10,923 nt of DNA from CAYSYH01 sp964435455 (GTDB lineage: Bacteria; Patescibacteriota; WWE3; 2-01-FULL-39-13; JAACPI01). Where the stretch lies: positions 1-10,923 of the forward strand of contig CAYSYH010000020.1 of the NCBI GenBank assembly GCA_964435455.1, read 5' to 3'. The position numbers were made by a program, and so were the translations under genes. Position 1 is the stretch's first letter. Every line of letters begins with the position of its first letter. The notes under the pieces are model-generated. The model was not told the DNA's origin. It made no database searches and was given only the letters and a program-made list of their open reading frames with translations. This document shows, piece after piece, positions 1-6,696 of the stretch.

Positions 1-1
1 C

Positions 2-1771
2 TATAACCTTGAATTCTTTTGGTTTATTATTTTATTAGGTTCCTTAGTTGCTTTTGATTACAATAAAGGATTTAACTTTAAAGATTTATTTAATTTTTTA
101 TTAAAAAATAAATATTTGGTTAGCTTTTCTTTAATTTTAATCTCTTTGCTTTTAATTTTTTGGGATTTAGGACGTAATACTTTTATAGATTGGGATGAAG
201 CTATTTATGCCAAAGTTGCTAAAAATATAATATTATCTAAAGATTGGTTAACTTTGCAATGGAACATGGGTACACCTTGGTTTGAAAAACCTCCTTTATA
301 TATGTGGTTTAGCGCCTTTTTTATGTCTTTTTTAGGTATAAATGAGCTTTCCGCACGCTTGCCTAGTGCCATATTTGGTTTACTTACAGTATATTTAACA
401 TATTCTTTTGGAAAAAATTTTTTAAAATCACGGTTTATAGGTTTTATAGCTGGTTTAATTATTTTAACTACTGCTGATTTTTTATATTATTCTAGACTTT
501 CTATGTTAGATGTTACAGTATCCTTTTTTATCTTTGCTACATTATATTTTTCATATAAATTTTTTGAATATAAAAAAATACCACATGCCCTTTTAGCTGG
601 AATTTTTTGTGGTTTAGGTGTAATGACAAAAGCTATTATTGGTTTAATACCTGTAGGAATTATATTTTTATACTTAGCTTTTCTTTTATGGCAAAAACAG
701 ATTGAATTTAAGACTATATTTCGCTATGTGTTGTTATTTATTATTCCTTTTTTAGCAATAATATTACCTTGGCATATATATATGTATTTAAAGTACGGAC
801 AAAGCTTTACCAAAGTATACATTTTTGAGCATATAATAAATAGAGGATTAACTGATCAACAAGGCAAAACACAGCCTTTTTATTGGTATTTAATTCGCCT
901 AAAGGTAAGTATGCGTTATTGGTTTTTATTATTATTACCTTCATTATTTTATGTTTTTTATAAATTTTTGCGCAAAAATAAACAAGCTTCATTTTTGCTG
1001 ATTTCTACCTTATTTATTTTTTTATTTTTTTCATCTTCACACTCTAAACTTATTTGGTATATTATTCCTATATATCCCTTTTTAGCTTTAATCACAGCTT
1101 ATTTCTTAAAAGATTTTTTATATTTTTTATCTAAAAATGTTTTACATAAAAACCCTATCTTAGTTTTAGGTTTTTTTAGTATGTTTATGTTTATATTTGT
1201 TAGCGGGTATGTTTTGGAAATTAAAAATCTAGTTTATAGACCTGATTTTAATAAAGATTTAGTAGCTGTTATTAAAGATTATAACGAAAAGTATTATGAC
1301 CAAAAAATAAATGGCACTACATCTTTAGATGGTTTATATTATCTTAGAATTGCACCTCCTGTTGTATTATTTTATACGGATGGTGAAGCTATTGCTACAG
1401 ATAGAGAACCTTTAAACAATTTAATTAAAAAAGCTCCTTTTAACAAAGCTTTTGTATATATTTCTCGCAAAGGTGAAGTTTCCTACTTAACTGATATTTA
1501 TGGAAATGACAGGGTTTTAATTAGTTCACAAAGAGGCAAGTATTATTTAACTTATGTAAGGAGTGAAGAAGAATACTATGTAGCAAAGGCCCAAGAGCTG
1601 CAATCCGAAATTTTGTCTAAAATAGCAGAATATCCCCAAGTAGAAGATAAAGAGAGTTTTAAAAAAGAAATCAGGCAACTTCAAAATGAACTTTTTGCAA
1701 TAGAGGATTTATTGCATAAAAAAATGCCAAGCAAGTACCCTAAATCTGTAAGAATATACTTTAACCCTTAA
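2..1771 (+). CDS. PMT/ArnT-like GT-C glycosyltransferase, 5' end outside window
   Basis: This is probably an integral-membrane enzyme that moves a sugar from a lipid-phosphate donor to a surface acceptor on the outer face of the membrane. Near the N-terminus it carries the GT39/GT83 hallmark acidic pair in WDEAIYAKVAKN (Asp codon at 194-196), then FEKPPLYMWF and ELSARLPSA, the usual first-loop order. About ten to twelve hydrophobic segments follow. The last roughly 180 residues are polar and probably extracytoplasmic, with a Lys/Glu-rich helix near the end. The first internal start is TTG at 116 (551 aa), but it has no Shine-Dalgarno and the frame stays open to base 2. The extra 38 codons read as membrane-type protein (e.g. 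FFWFIILLGSLVAFDYNKG), so I annotate the gene as 5'-partial. The next gene begins 3 bp after the stop. The family is confident; the sugar and acceptor are unknown. Confidence 0.85.
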   Translation, partial: YNLEFFWFIILLGSLVAFDYNKGFNFKDLFNFLLKNKYLVSFSLILISLLLIFWDLGRNTFIDWDEAIYAKVAKNIILSKDWLTLQWNMGTPWFEKPPLYMWFSAFFMSFLGINELSARLPSAIFGLLTVYLTYSFGKNFLKSRFIGFIAGLIILTTADFLYYSRLSMLDVTVSFFIFATLYFSYKFFEYKKIPHALLAGIFCGLGVMTKAIIGLIPVGIIFLYLAFLLWQKQIEFKTIFRYVLLFIIPFLAIILPWHIYMYLKYGQSFTKVYIFEHIINRGLTDQQGKTQPFYWYLIRLKVSMRYWFLLLLPSLFYVFYKFLRKNKQASFLLISTLFIFLFFSSSHSKLIWYIIPIYPFLALITAYFLKDFLYFLSKNVLHKNPILVLGFFSMFMFIFVSGYVLEIKNLVYRPDFNKDLVAVIKDYNEKYYDQKINGTTSLDGLYYLRIAPPVVLFYTDGEAIATDREPLNNLIKKAPFNKAFVYISRKGEVSYLTDIYGNDRVLISSQRGKYYLTYVRSEEEYYVAKAQELQSEILSKIAEYPQVEDKESFKKEIRQLQNELFAIEDLLHKKMPSKYPKSVRIYFNP

Positions 1772-1774
1772 ATT

Positions 1775-3337
1775 ATGAGGAATAAATTAATATTTTTCTT
1801 ATTTATCCTTTTTGTGATTTTTATACCAATAAGCCTAAAATTTATTGGTTTAGTACAAAATGATGAATGGGTTTATTATCCAACTATTAAAAATTTTTTA
1901 AGCTTTAATTTTTATTTGCATCCTTTTGTAGGTACCACCTTTTATTCACAAGCTTTTTTATCTTTACCTTTTGCCTATATATTTGGTTTACAGTATCTAC
2001 CTTTGTTAAGTCTTATAGTTTCTATTTTAAATATTTTTATCTTCATAAAGTTGGTTCAATTTATAGTACCTAAAGGTACCTTTTTATTTTATGTTTTGGT
2101 TTCTTTAATACTTTTTTTTAATCCTATATTTTTCTACTCTTCTTTTGGTTTTATGACCGAAGTTTACACTTTACTTTTTATTTTACTTTCTTTTTATATT
2201 TATATTTATTTTTTAAATAATCCCTCTAAAAATATTTTATTTTATTTATCGTTGTTTTTTGCTGTATTAGCTTTTTTTAATAGGCAAACATCTGTTGTAC
2301 TTTTCCCTGCCTTTTTTATACATTTATTATTTAAAAAAGAGTATAAAAAATCTATTTTTGTTATTTTAATAACTTTTTTTTTATTAATATTTTATATATT
2401 TATTTTTCCAAAAACTCCAATTATGCAAAAGCCTTATATTCTACAAACGAATTTTTATTTATTCTATAAACGCTTTTTAGGTGTATTAATTTACTTTGGA
2501 GCTTTTTCTTTAGGTGTTGCTCCTTTTATTTTAAAAAAAATTTTTAAATTTAAAAAAAAAGAATTAATTATATTTTTTGTTTTATTTACCCTTAGCTCTT
2601 TTTTGCTTTTTAAAATTACATCTTTATGGATATTTCCTTACTTTTTTAATATTTTTGAAAGATTTGGTTTTTTATATGGAGAACTTCCTGGTTTAAAATA
2701 TAGTTTTAGAGGATTTTATACTATTTTTATTTGGTGGGAGCGTTTCTCAATTTTATTTTTATCTTTTCTAATATCTTTAAGTTTTATACATATTCTTAAG
2801 TTGCCAATATCCTACAAAAATATTTTTACATTTTTTAAAAATATCTATTTTTTATTTTTTTTATTAAATTTTTTTTCAATTTTACTATTACCCAAATTTT
2901 ATGATCGTTATTTTATTTACACTTTTGTTTTTTTTCTGTTGTTTATATTACATTCCTTTAAAAATTACTTTAAAGAACCTTCTTTACTAACCAATACTTT
3001 TTTAGGACTTTTTGTTTTATTTTTAGGAATTTATTCTTTACAAAACGAATTAGATTATTTATGGTGGCAAAAATTAACTTACAGCGAATCTTTTAAACTT
3101 GTTAATAAAGGTATTTTACCTAATCAAATTTATTCTACAAATGCTTGGAGAAAAAAATATAATATACCAGAAGAAAATTTAAAAAACCCAAACTTAAAGT
3201 ATTTTTTTAGTTTTAAAATGCCTAAAAATAGTGTCCCTAATAATTTTAAAATTTATAATATTTATACTAATAAAAAGGCATTAAATTTGTTTTTAAATCC
3301 TAAAATTTATTTATATGAAAAAGCTGAAAAACACTAA
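1775..3337 (+). CDS. GT-C type membrane glycosyltransferase (copy A of a paralogous pair)
   Basis: A 520-residue protein with about eleven hydrophobic segments, probably a lipid-phosphate-sugar-dependent glycosyltransferase. After the first membrane helix comes N-D30-E31-W followed by VYYP, the place where GT-C enzymes carry their catalytic acidic residues. Other motifs are M127-T128-E129, R170-Q171 and D377-R378-Y379. From memory, MTD/MTE, RQ and DRY are typical of GT39-like membrane proteins annotated as glycosyltransferase or hypothetical. The C-terminal 90 or so residues are polar and lysine-rich. The ATG lies 3 bp after the previous stop and has no Shine-Dalgarno, so translation is likely coupled. 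Its last 23 bp overlap the next gene. It aligns along its length with the product of 5074-6696. Runs of nine T (2374-2382) and nine A (2552-2560) fall inside the gene but the frame is intact. Substrate unknown. Confidence 0.75.
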   Translation: MRNKLIFFLFILFVIFIPISLKFIGLVQNDEWVYYPTIKNFLSFNFYLHPFVGTTFYSQAFLSLPFAYIFGLQYLPLLSLIVSILNIFIFIKLVQFIVPKGTFLFYVLVSLILFFNPIFFYSSFGFMTEVYTLLFILLSFYIYIYFLNNPSKNILFYLSLFFAVLAFFNRQTSVVLFPAFFIHLLFKKEYKKSIFVILITFFLLIFYIFIFPKTPIMQKPYILQTNFYLFYKRFLGVLIYFGAFSLGVAPFILKKIFKFKKKELIIFFVLFTLSSFLLFKITSLWIFPYFFNIFERFGFLYGELPGLKYSFRGFYTIFIWWERFSILFLSFLISLSFIHILKLPISYKNIFTFFKNIYFLFFLLNFFSILLLPKFYDRYFIYTFVFFLLFILHSFKNYFKEPSLLTNTFLGLFVLFLGIYSLQNELDYLWWQKLTYSESFKLVNKGILPNQIYSTNAWRKKYNIPEENLKNPNLKYFFSFKMPKNSVPNNFKIYNIYTNKKALNLFLNPKIYLYEKAEKH

Positions 3338-4601
3338 AAGTTTTTTATTTTTATTAATATTAAACTTTTTAATCATTTCTTTTTTAATATATAGGTTGCC
3401 TTTAAACCCAATTAGTTATAACGATATGTCCAGATTAGCTGGAACAATTGCTATAGCTAGATATAATAAGTTTTATATTGATGACACCGTTTTTGTAGTA
3501 ACAGGAGATAAAGTGTTTTATAACAATCATTATTATTCTTCTAAACCCCCTGTTTTACATACACTCTTAGGGTATATTACACATAGTTTTTTTAAATTAA
3601 AGCCACAATTATTAGCTAATGATAATGCTATTTATAAATTTATTACATTTTTATCTGTAGTTTTACCCTTAATATTAATATTTAATGTCTTTTTTATATT
3701 ACTTTTTTTTAATTTTAAACTTAATTATAAGTATTCTTTATTTTTTTCCATATTTCTTGTTGTAGGTACATTGTTATTTACTTTTTCTAGGTACTTAAAT
3801 AACCATGTTTTAGAGTCATTTTTAAGCTTATTATTTGTTTATGTATACTTTAACAAAAACAGATTATCTCTAAATTTTTATTATCCTTTAATTGGTTTTA
3901 TACTTTCTTTAATTTTTGTTATAGATATTACTTTTGGAGCAGTTTTTTTACCTATGGTCTTTTGGCTTATATTTCACAAAAATAATTTTTCTTTAAAAAA
4001 TATCTTACTAATTTTTTTAGGGCTTTCTCCTTTAGTGTTTTTTCATTTTTACTTGTGGTATTCACAACTAAATACCTTTTTACCACCCCAGCTTTTTCCT
4101 TATAAATATTTAAATTATCCCGGTTCACCTTGGGTAGGGATTAACCAATCAGTTAAATCATTAAATCACCCCTTTTTATTGCGTTTATTTAACTATACTT
4201 TTGGTACCCATGGATTATTTTTATATCAACCTATTTTAATTTTTCCTTATATTTACCTTAAAAAAATTCCAAAAAAGTATAGGGAGTATTTTATTTTTAC
4301 TGTCTTTATAACTTTAGGTTACATCTTTTTAAATGCAATGCTCCAGCCCGATTACTTTGGGTCTGCTTTTGGTCCTCGTAGATTTTTGCCTTTAATTATT
4401 TTAAATATGGTATTACTAACAACTTTATTTAAAAATTTTTTAAGAAAATCAAATAAACCCTTTATCTTATTAACTTGCTTAACAATTATTATTTCGTTAC
4501 TTGGTTACCTAAACCCTTGGAATAATTATGCTAGCAACTTACCTATTTTTGGTAATACTTTGTTTCCTTTAGTTTACACTTTTTATATTACTTTGTTTTA
4601 G
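3315..4601 (+). CDS. Probable GT-C type membrane protein of the SR/KPP/GPRR group
   Basis: A 428-residue polytopic protein with about ten hydrophobic segments. After the first helix it has N36-D37-M38-S39-R40, then FYIDD, TGDKVFYNNHYYSSKPP (K77-P78-P79), later GTHGLFLYQP, and near the end FGPRR (G353 to R356) followed by FLPL. I recall this motif order from a widespread but poorly characterised group of bacterial membrane proteins resembling GT39 enzymes. A glycosyltransferase role on the outer membrane face is therefore inferred from the fold pattern and the neighbours, not proven. The ATG at 3315 sits inside the end of the previous gene (23 bp overlap) with no Shine-Dalgarno. It is placed just before the first membrane helix, and no better start is visible. 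It ends in TAG, the only TAG stop here, soon after the last hydrophobic segment. It may be slightly short, but no clear continuation is visible in other frames. Confidence 0.65.
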   Translation: MKKLKNTKSFLFLLILNFLIISFLIYRLPLNPISYNDMSRLAGTIAIARYNKFYIDDTVFVVTGDKVFYNNHYYSSKPPVLHTLLGYITHSFFKLKPQLLANDNAIYKFITFLSVVLPLILIFNVFFILLFFNFKLNYKYSLFFSIFLVVGTLLFTFSRYLNNHVLESFLSLLFVYVYFNKNRLSLNFYYPLIGFILSLIFVIDITFGAVFLPMVFWLIFHKNNFSLKNILLIFLGLSPLVFFHFYLWYSQLNTFLPPQLFPYKYLNYPGSPWVGINQSVKSLNHPFLLRLFNYTFGTHGLFLYQPILIFPYIYLKKIPKKYREYFIFTVFITLGYIFLNAMLQPDYFGSAFGPRRFLPLIILNMVLLTTLFKNFLRKSNKPFILLTCLTIIISLLGYLNPWNNYASNLPIFGNTLFPLVYTFYITLF

Positions 4602-4636
4602 TTTGCATATTTGTATTTTAGACCCTGCTGTTGTAT

Positions 4637-4658
4637 CTTTTATATTTATTTATAAAAG
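4637..4658. repeat. AT-only inverted repeat after the upstream gene block
   Basis: The arms CTTTTATA and TATAAAAG are perfect reverse complements around a 6-base loop, 35 bases after the TAG stop. A weaker hairpin (CACT/AGTG) follows at 4664-4676. Neither is followed by a clean T-run, so a rho-independent terminator is possible but not well supported. In DNA this AT-rich, such repeats also arise by chance. Confidence 0.25.
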
Positions 4659-4701
4659 TATTCCACTTTAAAAGTGTGTGTGTGTTTAACCAATTTATTA
4701 C

Positions 4702-4732
4702 CTTTTTTTTATTTTTAAACAATAATAAAAAG
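4702..4732. repeat. Imperfect 12-bp AT-rich inverted repeat
   Basis: Bases 4702-4713 (C, eight T, ATT) pair with 4721-4732 (AATAATAAAAAG) at 11 of 12 positions around a 7-base loop. It could form a hairpin in the untranslated region between the two gene blocks. The sequence after it is not T-rich, so I do not call it a terminator. Confidence 0.25.
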
Positions 4733-4766
4733 ATGCAATCATAAAGAAGCTAGTAGTATCACTTAA

Positions 4767-5028
4767 AATATAATAAGAAAAGTAAATAATCAAATAGCTA
4801 ATCAAATAAAAAAATATAAAGAGGTACACCCAAAATGGTTAGGGTAAATTCTTCCAATCGCATTCTTAAAGAAGATTTAAAGTTACACTTTCATCTTTGT
4901 GTAATATGTGGAGAAATCTACAAAATATTCCTAGTATTATTAATATTAGAGCTATGGTCAAAACTATTAGTATCTCTTTTTTTATTAAAAACTTTTTTTA
5001 TCTATTATTTATTTTGATAGGCTTGTAA
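4767..5028 (+). pseudogene. Possible decayed C-terminal fragment of a glycosyltransferase
   Basis: Three short stretches in different frames resemble successive parts of one protein. Bases 4767-4844 read through KKYKEVHPKWLG to a TAA. Bases 4848-4877 read ILPIAFLKKI to a TAA. Bases 4870-5028 read through MWRNLQNIPSIINIRAMVK and then a hydrophobic stretch to a TAA. The order (polar segment, a Trp-Arg-Asn-Leu element, a basic amphipathic stretch, a hydrophobic end) reminds me of the C-terminus of some GT2 rhamnosyltransferase-type enzymes. A 60-codon frame at 4835-5017 (ATG to TGA) overlaps it but looks like a composite of the decay. No catalytic domain is visible upstream. This is pattern recognition only and could be chance in AT-rich DNA. 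Confidence 0.25.
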
Positions 5029-5057
5029 AAAAGTCACTCTTTGATGATTTATTAAAA

Positions 5058-5066
5058 TGCTATAAT
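5058..5066 (+). promoter_or_regulatory. Extended -10 promoter, likely giving a leaderless transcript
   Basis: TGCTATAAT matches the extended -10 consensus TGnTATAAT exactly. A TTGATG at 5041-5046 could be a poor -35, but the spacer is only 14 bases; extended -10 promoters often do without one. Normal spacing places transcription initiation at about 5073-5074, on the A of the ATG at 5074. It follows the only long gene gap, where a new promoter is expected. No Shine-Dalgarno is present. Confidence 0.6.
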
Positions 5067-5073
5067 ATGGATA

Positions 5074-6696
5074 ATGTTGTTTAAAATTAATAAAATTAGG
5101 TTAATCGCCCTTTTAATATTTTTTGTTCCTTTACTTATATTACCTTGGAAAGGTTTTTTTCTTCTTAATGATAGTTATGTTTACTATTGGAACGTGCAGA
5201 ATTTCTTTTCCAACGGATTCATTTTACACCCCTTGACCTCTCCTACATCCTTGTTTCCTACTTTTTTAGGGTCTTTATTAATGTATATATGGAATAGCCC
5301 TAGTGTATTAAGGTTGTTATCATATAGCTTCTCTTTTTTTACAGGGGTGTTTTTTTATAAGATACTTGTTTTTTTACAAATACCCAGAAAATTAGCTTTT
5401 CTATTATTTGTTATTTTATTTTTTAATCCTATATTTTTTAATCTTAGTTTAACTTTTATGACAGAACCTTATTTTTTTCTTCCTTTGCTTATTTCTTGGT
5501 ATTTATTTTTTAAATATTTGGATAAAAATAAAAAAATGAATTTATATTTTTCTATTTTATTTTTGACGCTTTCTTTTATGAGTCGTCAATTGGCCATTTT
5601 TACTTTTTTCGCTTATTTAGTTGTTTTTGTATTGTATAAAAAAGAAAAAAAAGACATTTACGCCTTTTTGTTTTTTTTAATTGCTTTCTTTTGGTACCAA
5701 TTTATATATCATAAACCTTTAGCTTATACTCAAGGTTCCTTAATCAAGACATTAACGCTTTTGCAAAATCCTCTATATATAAAGGAATTTATTTATAGAT
5801 TTTTTTATGTTTTTTATTACATAGGTTTATTTTCTACCCCTTTAACACTAACTTATATTATAGGCGTTTTTATTTCAAAAGAATTTTCTAAAAAATTTAT
5901 ATATTGGCTTTCAGGGTTTTTTCTCTTTTTCTTTTTTATGAGCTTATTTTTTTGGTTTAAAGAAAAATCTTTAATGTTTTATGTTCCCAATATCCTTAGT
6001 TATGCAGGATTCTTACCTCAATCATTGAGTTTTGGCATAAAACAAACCTTTTTTGTAAATTCTCCTGTTCGTATACGTGCTTTGTTTACAATGGTCTCTA
6101 TTTTTTCTATTTCTATATATTTGTCTGTTTTAAAAAATAATTTAAATACATTAAAAAAATATAAAAAATTTAATAAATATATATGTACTCTTTTTTTAGC
6201 AAGTATTTTTATGATAATACCTACAACTCTATTTAGAGACTTTTTTGATAGATATTTACTAATACTTGTCCCTTTTACTTTACTTATTTTTGTTTTATAT
6301 ACAAAAGATACTCTTTTAAAATACTTTTATGTTTTATTTTTTTTATCTTTTGTATTTGCTGCGTGGTCTATAGTATTGGAATATGATTATCTTTCTTTAA
6401 ATAAATTTGCATGGGAATATCCAGAAAAAAATAACTATTCTTACAAAGAATTTCGTTCTACTTTTGAATATAATTTATATCCTTTACTGGATAAAATCTC
6501 AAATACAGAATCACCAGAAGTTTTAAATAGAAATTATTGGGAACCTCCTTTGCGGTCTTACAAATATTATTTGTCTTATACTGATGTAATAAATTATTGC
6601 CCCTTAAAAGATGATTTGTATTATACTACTCCTTTAAATTTTGGTTTTAAGAGTCCTTTAAAAATTTTGATAAAATGTACAAATGCACTTAATTAA
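5074..6696 (+). CDS. GT-C type membrane glycosyltransferase (copy B of a paralogous pair)
   Basis: A 540-residue polytopic membrane protein, a paralogue of the product of 1775-3337. The two share motifs at nearly equal positions: N-D33-S34-Y with VYY (copy A has D30-E31), then HPL, ILFFNPIFF, M129-T130-E131, R171-Q172 and D392-R393-Y394. It has about eleven hydrophobic segments and a polar, Tyr-rich tail of about 110 residues that probably lies outside the membrane. The likely role is sugar transfer from a lipid-phosphate donor at the outer face. Copy A's second acidic residue is Ser here, so its activity or specificity may differ. The ATG at 5074 is chosen because it fits the first helix and lies directly after an extended -10 promoter. 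The ATG at 5067 reaches a stop after five codons. The last 14 bp overlap the next gene. Substrate unknown. Confidence 0.75.
   Translation: MLFKINKIRLIALLIFFVPLLILPWKGFFLLNDSYVYYWNVQNFFSNGFILHPLTSPTSLFPTFLGSLLMYIWNSPSVLRLLSYSFSFFTGVFFYKILVFLQIPRKLAFLLFVILFFNPIFFNLSLTFMTEPYFFLPLLISWYLFFKYLDKNKKMNLYFSILFLTLSFMSRQLAIFTFFAYLVVFVLYKKEKKDIYAFLFFLIAFFWYQFIYHKPLAYTQGSLIKTLTLLQNPLYIKEFIYRFFYVFYYIGLFSTPLTLTYIIGVFISKEFSKKFIYWLSGFFLFFFFMSLFFWFKEKSLMFYVPNILSYAGFLPQSLSFGIKQTFFVNSPVRIRALFTMVSIFSISIYLSVLKNNLNTLKKYKKFNKYICTLFLASIFMIIPTTLFRDFFDRYLLILVPFTLLIFVLYTKDTLLKYFYVLFFLSFVFAAWSIVLEYDYLSLNKFAWEYPEKNNYSYKEFRSTFEYNLYPLLDKISNTESPEVLNRNYWEPPLRSYKYYLSYTDVINYCPLKDDLYYTTPLNFGFKSPLKILIKCTNALN

Larger units (their letters stand above)
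4602..5073 (+). other. 472-bp intergenic gap, the only long one in the window
   Basis: No intact gene is supported here. Near the left end are a perfect 8-bp AT inverted repeat (4637-4658), a small CACT/AGTG hairpin (4664-4676) and a short TG-dinucleotide run (about 4674-4685). A longer imperfect inverted repeat follows at 4702-4732. A 9-base direct repeat AATCAAATA occurs at 4788-4796 and 4800-4808. From about 4767 to 5028, short open stretches in shifting frames look like decayed coding DNA. The right end carries a good extended -10 promoter directly before the next ATG. The gap splits the locus into an upstream transcription unit (through 4601) and a downstream one (from 5074). Confidence 0.7.

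Noticed and set aside
807..992. 61-codon open frame on the minus strand
   Set aside because: It lies wholly inside the PMT/ArnT-like gene, has no promoter or ribosome site, and its translation resembles no family I know.
4674..4685. TG dinucleotide run as a microsatellite or phase-variation switch
   Set aside because: Only about six units, outside any supported gene and not at a promoter.
4769..4774. TATAAT in the gap as a second promoter
   Set aside because: No -35 or extended TG at proper spacing, and no gene start follows nearby. Such hexamers are expected in DNA this AT-rich.
4835..5017. 60-codon frame as an independent small gene
   Set aside because: No ribosome site; its first half is polar with no clear pattern, and a neighbouring frame in the same stretch looks more like real protein. 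Better explained as decayed or chance sequence.
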